In this document: positions 25,916-35,763 of the stretch, piece by piece
Numbering within the stretch: position 1 is the first letter of the stretch
Layout: every line of letters starts with the position of its first letter
DNA from: Thiothrix lacustris DSM 21227
GTDB lineage: Bacteria > Pseudomonadota > Gammaproteobacteria > Thiotrichales > Thiotrichaceae
Length of the DNA stretch: 64,000 nt
Assembly: GCF_000621325.1 (NCBI RefSeq)
Contig: NZ_JHYQ01000016.1
Location: forward strand, 1 to 64,000
Direction of reading: 5' to 3'
Translations under genes and position numbers: made by a program
The notes under the pieces: generated by a model
Databases searched by the model: none
Seen by the model: only the letters and a program-made list of their open reading frames with translations
What the model was told of the DNA's origin: nothing

Positions 25916-26383
25916 TTAATTCCGTAAAGTCGCCACCAACCGGTTCGGCGTTGCCAGATACCCAAACACATCCAGCACCGACGTACACACCACATCCGCC
26001 GCCATCACGGCCTGCACTGCGACGCCTTCCGCTTGAATCAGCGCAATGCCTAATGCCGCCGTTTGCAACATCAGTTTGTCGTTATTGCCATTGCCCACCA
26101 CCAGCACGTGTTCCTTGCCGAGTTGCTCGACATACTGGCGTTTGCTGACGTCCTGTTGCCCGTTGGGGATGACGTGAACCGTGCAAGCAACACCTTCCAG
26201 CGCCTGCGCCACCGTGCCATAGGTATCGGCGGTGATCACGTGGAAGGTGAATTGCGGCGCAAAGTGGTTGATCTGTTGCGCCACGCCGGGGATCAGTGCG
26301 CCATCCTCCGCCAGGGTGCCGTTGTAATCAAACACCACGTGGCGGATGTCCAGCTCAGCTTGGCCGGGAATAGTCACTTGCAT
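25916..26383 (-). CDS. HAD-like phosphatase, soluble P-type-ATPase-like
   Basis: 155 residues. HAD fold with motif I VVFDYNGTLAEDG, motif II in TFHVITAD, and motif IV VVGNGNNDKLML. In motif I the second position normally held by Asp or by the DKTGT of P-type ATPases reads DYNGT, as in the small soluble group related to P-type ATPases (COG4087). Substrate unknown. It is 9 bp downstream of the DUF6489 gene and on the same strand, so the two are probably co-transcribed. Confidence 0.8.
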   Translation of the reverse strand: MQVTIPGQAELDIRHVVFDYNGTLAEDGALIPGVAQQINHFAPQFTFHVITADTYGTVAQALEGVACTVHVIPNGQQDVSKRQYVEQLGKEHVLVVGNGNNDKLMLQTAALGIALIQAEGVAVQAVMAADVVCTSVLDVFGYLATPNRLVATLRN

Positions 26384-26392
26384 GTGTAAACC

Positions 26393-26629
26393 TTAGCTTT
26401 TCGCGCCGCCGCTAAACTTGCCAAACATATCTGCCCACTGTTTAAACATATCAGCATTACCCATGACGCCCGGTTTGAAAAACGCCATCGGGTCATAACC
26501 TTCGACGCCTTCCTGCATTTTTTTCAGCATTTGAGCCATGACTTCGCGGTTGAACTCCTGAACATCCGGCAGCCCCATGATGCGGCGTAGGTCTTCTGGT
26601 GTCATCTCGACATTAACGGTGATATTCAT
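26393..26629 (-). CDS. DUF6489-like small protein
   Basis: 78 residues from the ATG preceded by AAGGGAG (an upstream start adds nine residues with no site). The N-terminus MNITVNVEMTPEDLRRIMGL and Met/Phe/Gly-rich middle resemble DUF6489-type proteins, small cytosolic proteins of unknown function, some found near phasin or polyhydroxyalkanoate genes. The family call is tentative. Confidence 0.7.
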   Translation of the reverse strand: MNITVNVEMTPEDLRRIMGLPDVQEFNREVMAQMLKKMQEGVEGYDPMAFFKPGVMGNADMFKQWADMFGKFSGGAKS

Positions 26630-26733
26630 GGTAATACTCCCTTGGTTGTAATACATCTATTTTGCCACACTTCCATTCGTCGGGTTTATATAACCTATAC
26701 TCCAATAAACCCTTGTGAAGGAAATGGGCTGTC

Positions 26734-28548
26734 ATGACTGAAACAGTAAACGCCGATCCCCCCATCCCGACATCCCGCTGGCAAGCACTGGGCAAACGCT
26801 TGCGTGGCTGGGTCAGCAAATCCCTCGACCTCATGCACTTTCTCACCGAGCGCATTATGGGGTTCCTGCGGCTGTTTGCCACCTTGGGATTGTTGCTGAT
26901 TGTGCTATTCGTTGTCTATCAGGCAGTGGAAAGTTCGCGTTTGGTACTGGTCAAGCCCTTCACAGTGCCGCAAAGCATGAGTAATAGCCATGCGGATGCC
27001 GGGCGTATCATTGCCAATGCCCTGAAACAGGAGTTATTGCTGGCAGAAAACGATATTTACAACACCGTCAAACGCACCAGCCGCAATCGCAAGGTGAATA
27101 TCGGCGCGGTGACGGGCAATAGCGAAGACTATTTGCTGGGTTCTGACATCAAGTTACCCGAAACCGGGATTTCCATCAATGACGTGGTGGAATTCATCGC
27201 CAGCATTTTCGGGCGGCGCAATATTACCGGCTCGGTCTATCAGGATCAGGGCAGGCTGTTCCTGCAAGCGGAGCTGGATGGGCGTATTTTCCCGTTCGAA
27301 CGCGATCTGGCGGGACATGACACCAACGCCCTGAACATGGATTTAATCAACGACATGCTGCGTGAAGCCCGTATCCAGTTGTTGAGTGTCGCCTCGGAAA
27401 GCCACAATCTGTATTACTATTGCAGCGGGGAAGCGGATGCGCTGGAACACAGCGATGGTCAATTACGTGAGTGGTTTGATTACTGTTCGCGCCTGCAAAG
27501 CAGCCAGATGACTCCGAATGAACTCGATGGCTTATTGAATGACCTGCATTCTGCGCGGGTGCGGCAAATGGCGAATGGCAACGACACCTTGCGGCACATT
27601 CTGGGGCAAACCACTGGCAGTGCACTCGACAAAACCCGCCTACTCTGCCCAGATTATCCAACGACCAAAGCCTGCACCGCCAGTGCCCTACCAGAAGCGG
27701 GACAAGTCGCTCTGCGTATTCCAGAACCGATGCCTGCGCCGATGGCAATACCAACGCTACTTCCCAATTTGCCAGATGCCAGCGCCTTCCAAACGAATAA
27801 TTCACTGACCATGCGCAGTATGATTCGAGTAGCTCCTGAGTCGAATACACCCCTGCTGGAATTACCATCCGTCAGGGTTTTGCTGGCAGAGTGCCTCAAT
27901 CGCCCACCCGCCAAGCCACAGGATATGCTGGCATCCAACAGCACCGAAGGCGATGCAACCTTGCTGTTCAACAACAACCGTCCCTTACAAGCGTTGGAAA
28001 AATATGCGTTGGCTATCCAACAGAATTGCGGCAATGTATTTGCTTGGGCGAATCTGGGGGTGTTGCTGGTATCTGCTGATCCGCCGTTACGCAGCGCTGA
28101 GGAGGCGCAACTCGCGCTGGAAAATGCGGTCAGCATCAATGAGCGCATTGACTGGGTACAAAACAATCTGTGCATTGCCCGTGCCTTAGCAGCACCGCTG
28201 GATACGATGGAAAGCCTCATCAACAATGATGCCTGTAACGCCGCCCGCGCCTTGAGCCCAGCAAACAAGGTCATTCTCGACAAGCAGTTTTATTTGGCCG
28301 TAGCGGAGCGCTATTTAAGCGAAGGGCAATATGACCGCGCTGCAACTACCTATCAGGCAGCGCTCAGCGCGGACAGAAAGCGGGATTGCAATACCAGCAA
28401 GGCCATCGAAAAACTGGCCTTGCTGGAAACTTACGGGGTAAAGGGTGCGAAAGCGTCAGCGTGTGCGATTTTGCAGGATGCCCTGCCATTACCCGGTGGA
28501 AAAATCAGCGCGTGCGAGGCTAAGCTCGCCGCATTTCCGTGCCCGTGA
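26734..28548 (+). CDS. Membrane-anchored protein with C-terminal TPR-like repeats
   Basis: 604 residues. A single membrane helix (about 44-63) follows a short cytoplasmic N-terminus, so most of the chain is probably periplasmic. The region 75-240 is of unknown fold. A Pro-rich linker near 325-350 leads to helical TPR-like repeats (about 400-560: LLFNNNRPLQALEKYALAIQ, AWANLGVLL, AERYLSEGQYDRAATTYQAA). The mature part has many paired cysteines. It is divergent from the DUF6489 gene and convergent with ybiT. A scaffold or substrate-binding role is plausible; I do not recognise a specific family. Confidence 0.75.
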   Translation: MTETVNADPPIPTSRWQALGKRLRGWVSKSLDLMHFLTERIMGFLRLFATLGLLLIVLFVVYQAVESSRLVLVKPFTVPQSMSNSHADAGRIIANALKQELLLAENDIYNTVKRTSRNRKVNIGAVTGNSEDYLLGSDIKLPETGISINDVVEFIASIFGRRNITGSVYQDQGRLFLQAELDGRIFPFERDLAGHDTNALNMDLINDMLREARIQLLSVASESHNLYYYCSGEADALEHSDGQLREWFDYCSRLQSSQMTPNELDGLLNDLHSARVRQMANGNDTLRHILGQTTGSALDKTRLLCPDYPTTKACTASALPEAGQVALRIPEPMPAPMAIPTLLPNLPDASAFQTNNSLTMRSMIRVAPESNTPLLELPSVRVLLAECLNRPPAKPQDMLASNSTEGDATLLFNNNRPLQALEKYALAIQQNCGNVFAWANLGVLLVSADPPLRSAEEAQLALENAVSINERIDWVQNNLCIARALAAPLDTMESLINNDACNAARALSPANKVILDKQFYLAVAERYLSEGQYDRAATTYQAALSADRKRDCNTSKAIEKLALLETYGVKGAKASACAILQDALPLPGGKISACEAKLAAFPCP

Positions 28549-28561
28549 AGAGGATTTTCTT

Positions 28562-30184
28562 CTATTCCAGCCCTTGGCTGCTCAGATACTCGTCGTAAGT
28601 ACCACGGTAATCGACAATCGTGCCGTCGCCTTTGACGTCGAAAATACGCGTCGCCAGTGAGCCAACGAATACCCGGTCATGTGACACGAACATCAACGTG
28701 CCATCGTAGCGATCCAAACCGCCGTTGAGGGATTCGATGGATTCCATGTCCAAGTGGTTGGTAGGTTCGTCCATCAACATCACGTTGGTGCGTGACAACA
28801 TCATTTTGCCGAAAATCATTCGGCCTTTTTCACCACCCGATAACACGCGCACCGGCTTTTTCACGGTATCGCCGCCGAACAGTAAGCGGCCGAGTGTGCC
28901 ACGGTTTTGGGTTTCGGCGTCTTCGCCTTCATAGCCACTTTTACGCACGTAATCGGCCATCCAGTCAGTGAGGCTGATGTCACTTTTGAAGTCGTCTTCG
29001 TGGTCTTGCTCGTAGGTGGAAATGCGTACTTTTTCCGCCCATTTGATGCTGCCTTTTTGTGGCTGCAACTGGCCTTCAAGCAGTTTGAGCAGGGTGGTTT
29101 TACCCACGCCGTTTTCGCCGATGATGCCGACTTTTTCACCCGCTTCGATGGCGAAGCTGAAGTTTTTGATCAGCGGCTTATCCATACCCTCGTAGCCGAA
29201 GGTGAGGTTTTCGACCTCCACCGCGAAACGGTGCAGGCGTTCTTTTTCGTCATACTCGAAGCGAATCCACGGGTATTGACGGCTGGACGGCTTGATGTCT
29301 TCCGGCTTGAGTTTCTCGATCAGCTTACGACGGCTGGTCGCCTGCTTGGCTTTGGACTTGTTGGCAGAGAAGCGCCGCACGAAATCCTGCAATTCCAGAA
29401 TGCGGTCTTTGGCCTTGGCGTTGGCATTGGCTTGGCGCTCACGGGCTTGGGTAGAAGCCTCCATGAAATCATCGTAGTTGCCGGAGTAAATCTGGATTTT
29501 ACCGAAGTCCAGGTCGGCGGTATGCGTACACACTTGGTTCAAAAAGTGCCGGTCATGCGAGATGATGATCATGGTGGAATCGCGGTTATTGAGCGTTTCT
29601 TCCAACCAGCGGATGGTGTTGATGTCGAGGTTGTTGGTCGGTTCGTCCAGCAACAAAATATCAGGGTTGGCGAACAGGGCTTGGCACAGCAAGACGCGCA
29701 ATTTCCAACCGGGGGCTACTTGGCTCATCGGGCCATTGTGCTGTTCGATGGGAATACCGACCGCCATCAGCAGTTCACCAGCACGGGATTCGGCGGTGTA
29801 GCCATCCATTTCCGCGAACTGACCTTCGAGATCCGCCGCTTTCATGTAATCGTCTTCGGTCGCGTCGGGGTTGGCGTAAATCGCGTCTTTGGCAGACATG
29901 ACCTTCCACATTTCCTCGTGCCCCATCAGTACCACGTCGAGCACGCGCACGTCTTCAAAACCGAACTGGTCTTGGCGCAAATAGGCGATGCGTTCGTGCG
30001 GGTCTTTGGAAACGTTGCCTGCGGTTGCTTCTTGCAAGCCGCACAAAATTTTCATGAAGGTGGATTTGCCCGACCCGTTCGCACCGATCAGGCCGTAGCG
30101 GTTGCCGTCGCCAAATTTGACGGAAACATTATCGAATAGTGGTTTAGCACCAAACTGGATGGTGACATTGGCAGCAACTAGCAC
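28562..30184 (-). CDS. ybiT: ABC-F family ATPase YbiT
   Basis: 540 residues with two ABC domains and no membrane segment. ABC-F proteins bind the ribosomal E site and relieve stalled translation. Walker A motifs are GANGSGKST (about 34-42) and GENGVGKTT. Signature motifs are degenerate [12 protein letters not shown] and canonical LSGGEKGRM, with DEPTNNLD and DEPTNHLD Walker B boxes. The charged interdomain linker with [14 protein letters not shown] is present. The opening [20 protein letters not shown] matches the YbiT subgroup better than EttA or Uup. It appears monocistronic. Confidence 0.92.
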   Translation of the reverse strand: MLVAANVTIQFGAKPLFDNVSVKFGDGNRYGLIGANGSGKSTFMKILCGLQEATAGNVSKDPHERIAYLRQDQFGFEDVRVLDVVLMGHEEMWKVMSAKDAIYANPDATEDDYMKAADLEGQFAEMDGYTAESRAGELLMAVGIPIEQHNGPMSQVAPGWKLRVLLCQALFANPDILLLDEPTNNLDINTIRWLEETLNNRDSTMIIISHDRHFLNQVCTHTADLDFGKIQIYSGNYDDFMEASTQARERQANANAKAKDRILELQDFVRRFSANKSKAKQATSRRKLIEKLKPEDIKPSSRQYPWIRFEYDEKERLHRFAVEVENLTFGYEGMDKPLIKNFSFAIEAGEKVGIIGENGVGKTTLLKLLEGQLQPQKGSIKWAEKVRISTYEQDHEDDFKSDISLTDWMADYVRKSGYEGEDAETQNRGTLGRLLFGGDTVKKPVRVLSGGEKGRMIFGKMMLSRTNVMLMDEPTNHLDMESIESLNGGLDRYDGTLMFVSHDRVFVGSLATRIFDVKGDGTIVDYRGTYDEYLSSQGLE

Positions 30185-30320
30185 TGGGAATCCTCTTGAA
30201 ATCTGATGGGGCGTAATGGGGTGTTACTGTAGCACTTTTGGCGCGTTACCGCAGCGCCATTCCCACGTATAATCACCCGCTTTAAGCGCGTTTGTAAATC
30301 TTCTGACCTTGGGCAATGTT

Positions 30321-30950
30321 ATGCAATATCTCACCATTCCGGTTACGGCCTTTCAACAAAATTGCAGCCTTATCTGGTGCGAAGCCACGCGGGAGTGCGC
30401 ATTTGTCGACCCCGGTGGTGACACCGACCAGTTGATGGCAGCGGTAAATAAGCAGGGTTTGAAACCCGTCGGCGTCTTCCTGACCCATGCGCATCTGGAT
30501 CATGTGGGCGGCACGATGGCACTGGCTAAGCATTATCAGATTCCCGTTTCAGGCCCACACGAGGCGGATAAGTATTGGCTGGATGCACTGCCCGTGCAGG
30601 CCAAGCAGTTTGGTTTGCCGCATTGCGAGGCTTTCGTGCCGGATACGTGGTTGCAGGAGGGGAATACCTTACGGTTTGGGCAACAACAACTGGAGATTAT
30701 CCATACCCCCGGACACACGCCCGGTCATGTGGTGTTGTTCCATCGGGAAGCGGGGGTGGCGTTTGTGGGCGATGTGTTGTTCAACGGTTCTATCGGGCGC
30801 AGTGACTTTCCGGGCGGGAACCATCAGCAGCTTATTCAGTCTATAAAGCTTAAGTTGTGGCCACTGGGTGATGATGTTATCGTCATTCCGGGTCATGGGC
30901 CAACCACGACCATCGGCGAAGAGCGCCGCCACAACTCCTTTATCCCGTAA
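30321..30950 (+). CDS. gloC: Type II glyoxalase-like metallo-hydrolase (YcbL/GloC)
   Basis: 209 residues from ATG 30321; a TTG four codons earlier is less likely. It is a metallo-beta-lactamase-fold enzyme with the zinc ligands THAHLDHVGG, HTPGHTPGHVV, GDVLFNGSIGRSD and GHGPTTTIGEE. YcbL-type enzymes hydrolyse S-D-lactoylglutathione to D-lactate and glutathione. This would link methylglyoxal detoxification to the D-lactate dehydrogenase in the same region. It is followed 15 bp later by a lipoprotein gene. Confidence 0.9.
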   Translation: MQYLTIPVTAFQQNCSLIWCEATRECAFVDPGGDTDQLMAAVNKQGLKPVGVFLTHAHLDHVGGTMALAKHYQIPVSGPHEADKYWLDALPVQAKQFGLPHCEAFVPDTWLQEGNTLRFGQQQLEIIHTPGHTPGHVVLFHREAGVAFVGDVLFNGSIGRSDFPGGNHQQLIQSIKLKLWPLGDDVIVIPGHGPTTTIGEERRHNSFIP

Positions 30951-30965
30951 CGCGAGGACGATAAA

Positions 30966-31586
30966 GTGCGTAATATTGCAATGCTGAGCCTGACGCTGTT
31001 GCTAACAGCGTGCGGCGGTTCTTCTAGTTCATCTACCTCCCCCCCGGTAGCGACAACTGTGACAACTGTGACAACTGCGACAGCATCCACCACTCCCCTT
31101 TCACCTGCCTCAGAACCTGAGTCCATGACGGGAATGTTGGAAACTCATAATCAAGTACGGGCTGATGTTGCTGTTTTGCCACTTACATGGTCTAGCACCA
31201 TGAGCAGCTATGCGCAGGAATGGGCAACTCATCTGGCCAACGAAAATGGTTGTCAAATGCAGCACCGTTCCGCTGCGGGCATGAATACCTTGGGCGTTGG
31301 CGAGAACCTTTTCTGGGCGAGTCCGCTAACATCGACCAATAGCCCTCCGACCCTACAGGCCATTACCCCTACCTACGTTGCCAATGACTGGAGTAGTGAA
31401 AAGATTGATTATAATTACGATACCAATACCTGTACTGATGGCAAAATTTGTGGGCATTACACTCAGATAGTGTGGAAAAATACCACGGAAGTTGGTTGCG
31501 CCATGGCTGTTTGTCCCGATAAAGGCCAAATTTGGGTATGTAATTACAATCCACCGGGCAATTATACCGGGCAGAAACCTTATTAG
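30966..31586 (+). CDS. CAP/SCP-domain lipoprotein
   Basis: 206 residues from a GTG start. Signal peptide with lipobox LLTAC at residues 11-15, then a Ser/Thr linker whose DNA contains tandem TGACAACTG repeats. The CAP (PR-1/Ag5/SCP) domain has the family motifs HNQVRADV, GENLFWAS, GHYTQIVWKNTTEVGCA (CAP1) and CNYNPPGNYTGQKPY (CAP2), with conserved cysteines. Bacterial CAP proteins are secreted or surface proteins of mostly unknown role. It follows gloC closely. Confidence 0.9.
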   Translation: MRNIAMLSLTLLLTACGGSSSSSTSPPVATTVTTVTTATASTTPLSPASEPESMTGMLETHNQVRADVAVLPLTWSSTMSSYAQEWATHLANENGCQMQHRSAAGMNTLGVGENLFWASPLTSTNSPPTLQAITPTYVANDWSSEKIDYNYDTNTCTDGKICGHYTQIVWKNTTEVGCAMAVCPDKGQIWVCNYNPPGNYTGQKPY

Positions 31587-31639
31587 AGCCACCGCGCATT
31601 TCCCGTTACAATAGGTGTTTTTCAAGCATCAAGGGATGA

Positions 31640-32563
<924 letters not shown>

Positions 32564-32576
32564 CAGCGCCGCTAAC

Positions 32577-32723
32577 TTACCAGCTTTTTTCACCCGGCTC
32601 TGGCTTGTGACCGGACAATTTGTAGAATTTCCAAGCCAGATAGCCCAAAAAACCTAGGATGAAAACGATGGTGAAAACAGACATGAAAACAATGCCTTGA
32701 GAGCTGGAAAAAAAGTGTGACAT
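32577..32723 (-). CDS. 48-residue single-pass membrane protein
   Basis: An ATG at 32721-32723 opens a 48-codon frame: MSHFFSSSQGIVFMSVFTIV, then FILGFLGYLAWKFYKLSGHK and PEPGEKSW. One membrane helix (about 11-31) is followed by a basic/polar cytoplasmic tail, the layout of small subunits such as CcoQ- or DUF3149-like proteins. AAGGA lies 9-13 bp upstream. It is convergent with hemF. The function is unknown; a small subunit or regulator of a respiratory complex is a guess. Confidence 0.65.
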   Translation of the reverse strand: MSHFFSSSQGIVFMSVFTIVFILGFLGYLAWKFYKLSGHKPEPGEKSW

Positions 32724-32856
32724 GAGGCTGATTCCTTACAATGAAACATGTGTCCATCGTAAGGCCGAGCTGAAAAAGCTACTTTGCGTAAAATCAAATA
32801 ATAATGCAGGAAGCGGCATTTCCTTGTTCTATATCAAGTTTTGGTAGGATTTTATC

Positions 32857-34086
32857 TCAAGGGGCACTAAGCGCCCTGACTGTATTGAGCAAACCATAGC
32901 CATAGTCACTGTCACGCCCTGGATTCCCCAAATCAGTTGCCGTCAAGTTCAAGGATTCAGGATTGAAGCCGGGATTTAGGGATTTCAGTAACGCGATCAC
33001 TCCTGAGACATGTGCCGTTGCCAACGAAGTACCACTGGATACCTGATAGGAGTTGCGTGGCGCGGTAGTTAAAATACCAACACCGGGTGCAGATAGATCA
33101 ATATAGTCTCCCCGATTAGCACGGTTGAAAATACTTTCACTCTGATCCACAGCGGTGACAGCAATCACCCCAGGCAAGGCAGCCGGATAAGCCGGTTGTG
33201 CAGATGGTCCACCATTACCCGCAGAAGCAACGACTACAATACCTTTTTGTATAGCAGCCAGTACCAATTTATCCACAACCGGGTCAGAGCCGCCCGCAAA
33301 ACTTAAGTTCAGCACTTGCACCCCTTCTCGCATGGCTAATTCCAATGCGCGAGCAACCAAGCCAGAATTACTATTACGTTCATCCGGATTGGCCGCGTTG
33401 GTGCTGAATGCACTAATCGCTATCAAACGTGCATCTGGGGCAATACCAATACGGGGATTTTTACTGATCATAATACCAGCAACTTCTGTACCGTGTAGAC
33501 GGTTATGCTCATCACCGGGGGCGATAAGTTCAATACGCTGAATATCGCCATGTAATGATTCATGATTGATATCAATGGGGGTGTCGATCATGCCAATCGT
33601 AACACCTCGTCCCCCTGTTCGCTGACGGGCAGCCGCAACACCTGTCAAGCTCAGTGGGTAAGCTGGCAAACTGGTATCGTTTACGGCAGCAGTAGAGTAA
33701 AAATTACTGGTGCTAGCATCCACTGCTTGCTCATTCGATTTAATGGATCGCACTAAATCATAAGGATCTTGTCCGTTCGTCGCGGCAGTAATCATCGTCG
33801 TTTTAATGGAGTCCAAATTGTCGCTGCGTTTGGCGCGTAATTTGTATTTTTTCAGCACAGCATCAGCAGTTTCTGAAGGTTTCTCACTATCATAAGTGAT
33901 CAGCATTTCATCTTTTGCATAATCAACCTGACGAAATACTGGGGTGTTGACACAGATGCTACTGCTTAGCTGACAGGCGGGGGAGGTATCGGTGTGACCA
34001 ATCACTTTATATTCTGCCGGGCTACACCCACTCAGAAATAGTAACAAGCTAGCGAGATAAAGAGGGAGATAACGCTGTGCTGACAT
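32857..34086 (-). CDS. Subtilisin-like (S8) lipoprotein protease
   Basis: 409 residues. Signal peptide with lipobox LSGC (Cys21), so a lipid-anchored envelope protein. A pro-region follows (about 22-140), then the peptidase domain with catalytic Asp168 (IGMIDTP), His198 (RLHGTEVAG), oxyanion Asn291 (ASAGNGG) and Ser354 (SSGTSLATAHVSG). All four key residues are present, so it is probably active. It is the last gene of a sigma factor / anti-sigma / protease operon. It may act in the envelope-stress cascade or be its product. The substrate is unknown. Confidence 0.92.
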   Translation of the reverse strand: MSAQRYLPLYLASLLLFLSGCSPAEYKVIGHTDTSPACQLSSSICVNTPVFRQVDYAKDEMLITYDSEKPSETADAVLKKYKLRAKRSDNLDSIKTTMITAATNGQDPYDLVRSIKSNEQAVDASTSNFYSTAAVNDTSLPAYPLSLTGVAAARQRTGGRGVTIGMIDTPIDINHESLHGDIQRIELIAPGDEHNRLHGTEVAGIMISKNPRIGIAPDARLIAISAFSTNAANPDERNSNSGLVARALELAMREGVQVLNLSFAGGSDPVVDKLVLAAIQKGIVVVASAGNGGPSAQPAYPAALPGVIAVTAVDQSESIFNRANRGDYIDLSAPGVGILTTAPRNSYQVSSGTSLATAHVSGVIALLKSLNPGFNPESLNLTATDLGNPGRDSDYGYGLLNTVRALSAP

Positions 34087-34094
34087 GATAAATT

Positions 34095-34850
34095 TTAGAA
34101 TTCCCGTCCAATAAAGGCAATCACGGCAGCATCCTGTCCCATTTTTTGCAGGATGACATCAGCCTGCTGCTGATCAGTGGGCTGAACACCTTTAATATAA
34201 ATCTTGAACAGGTTATTTTCATCTGGACCATCGATGATAGTAGCATTCCAATCAGATAAAAACGCCTGTATTTTACTCATTTGAGTCTCATCATTGAAAT
34301 CCACCAACAACACCAACCCTTTGGCAACAGACAGACTGGGCTGATCATCAGCAACCGCTGCTGTTGTATACACACTTTCAGTGGGTTTTGTCATGATCGA
34401 ATTGGCAAACCAACCCACAAAACCTAATTGAATCAGCAATAGCATAGCAAACGCGGCATGACGTGGCATCAACCATTCAAAGGTAGGTAAGCAATTTTGT
34501 AGCCATGACTTAATATCCCAGCGCCATAAGCTCCCTACAGATGCCGAAGGAGACGTAGTCACTGTGGAGACAGCCTTGGAATCACTCTCTTCCGCACGCT
34601 CAATACGCTTTAATAATTTTTCTAAGCGATATTGTGTCGTGTCCATTGCAGACAATTCTAAAAGTCCTGTATTAGCACGAATAGCATCAACCATATTGAG
34701 TTCACGCTGATATTCTTCTTCTAATTCAGGGTGTTGTACCAGTGTATTTTCAACGAGCTTCTTCTCTACCTCACTCAACTTCCCAGTGATATACCAAGGT
34801 AACAGTAGACGTGCTTCTTCAACTGGATCATTGTGTCGATATTGGCTCAT
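34095..34850 (-). CDS. Membrane-spanning anti-sigma factor
   Basis: 251 residues. The cytoplasmic N-terminal domain (about 8-60) has the LLPWYITGKLSEVEKKLVE pattern of anti-sigma domains, without the HxxxCxxC zinc motif. A single membrane helix at 131-153 is followed by a periplasmic domain of about 100 residues. The gene lies directly between the ECF sigma factor (24 bp) and the S8 protease (8 bp) on the same strand. By family knowledge it would hold the sigma factor at the membrane until a periplasmic signal or proteolysis releases it. Confidence 0.85.
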   Translation of the reverse strand: MSQYRHNDPVEEARLLLPWYITGKLSEVEKKLVENTLVQHPELEEEYQRELNMVDAIRANTGLLELSAMDTTQYRLEKLLKRIERAEESDSKAVSTVTTSPSASVGSLWRWDIKSWLQNCLPTFEWLMPRHAAFAMLLLIQLGFVGWFANSIMTKPTESVYTTAAVADDQPSLSVAKGLVLLVDFNDETQMSKIQAFLSDWNATIIDGPDENNLFKIYIKGVQPTDQQQADVILQKMGQDAAVIAFIGREF

Positions 34851-34874
34851 ATAATAATATTCTCTAATGCCGCA

Positions 34875-35483
34875 TCAAAGGTCAAAACTGACAATACCTG
34901 CCTTTTCCAGCAACTGCGCCAGACGCTTACGGGCATAAAACATGCGCGTCTTGACTGTGTTTTCGGAAATATCCAATATATTGGCTACTTCCCTAACAGA
35001 TTTGTCTTCAAAATAGGTCAGCCTGATCACCTCTCGATGTTCTTCCGTTAACTGGTCCATCAGGCGTAGTAACTGCTGCTTCATATCATCCAATGCTAAC
35101 TCCTCATGAGGACTAGCGGCAGGGTCGATCATGGAGTCTAGTATCGACTCGTCATCTAGCGTCACTTCCGATGTTTTGCGCAACCATGACACAACCTTAT
35201 TGCGGGCAATGGAGTAAATCCATGTGGATACTTTTGACCTACCAGCAAAATTTTCTGCTGATCGCCAAACATCAAACATTGCTTCATCCACTAAATCTGC
35301 GGCCTGGGCAATATCATTACGCAACACTCGGGAACAATACTTAACCAATCTAGGCTGGTATCTCAGGTATAACTGACTAAACGCCTGTTGATTCCCTGTA
35401 CTGATAAGTTCCATAAGGATCTCATCACTAAGTTTACTGGTGACATCAGCCTGTTGCTTGTTCGCTTGTGGGTGACCTTCCAT
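34875..35483 (-). CDS. ECF-type RNA polymerase sigma factor
   Basis: 202 residues. Sigma region 2 (about 30-95: QAFSQLYLRYQPRLVKYCSR, DEAMFDVW, STWIYSIARNKVVSWLRK) and region 4 (about 140-195: LTEEHREVIRLTYFEDKSVR, EVANILDISENTVKTRM) are complete; regions 1 and 3 are absent, as in the ECF class. It heads an operon with its anti-sigma factor and a lipoprotein protease. Which genes it controls besides its own operon is not visible here. Confidence 0.93.
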   Translation of the reverse strand: MEGHPQANKQQADVTSKLSDEILMELISTGNQQAFSQLYLRYQPRLVKYCSRVLRNDIAQAADLVDEAMFDVWRSAENFAGRSKVSTWIYSIARNKVVSWLRKTSEVTLDDESILDSMIDPAASPHEELALDDMKQQLLRLMDQLTEEHREVIRLTYFEDKSVREVANILDISENTVKTRMFYARKRLAQLLEKAGIVSFDL

Positions 35484-35662
35484 CTTTTATGTCGCTCTCA
35501 CTACCGGTTTGGTTCTAATCAATTTCACTCAATACTAAAAAAAATAATGAATGATCTTTTTTTATCTTTCTTTGAACCGCTTACCTGTTGGCTGCGACTC
35601 ACTATTAACACTACACACTCAACTAGTAATATTCAAAAGTTATAATACTCCCTCGCAAGTCT

Positions 35663-35689
35663 GGCGGATCTTCGGATCCGCCTTTTTTT
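35663..35689 (+). terminator. UUCG-tetraloop intrinsic terminator upstream of fbp
   Basis: Perfect stem GGCGGATC-TTCG-GATCCGCC (35663-35682) followed by T7. No plus-strand gene precedes it; a TATAAT lies just 16 bp upstream (35641-35646). It either isolates fbp from antisense readthrough or ends a very short transcript. The remaining gap 35484-35763 shows nothing else recognisable. Confidence 0.85.
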
Positions 35690-35763
35690 ATTTACAATTC
35701 AGTCATTAGCATATCATAATCAGCTTATATAAAGATTTTACTCTCAACTATATGGAAGCTGGT

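Noticed and set aside
35655-35689. Possible tRNA 3' arm
   Set aside because: Only one hairpin with a UUCG loop; no cloverleaf, no T-loop sequence and no CCA context. It is a terminator. I found no tRNA or rRNA gene in the window.
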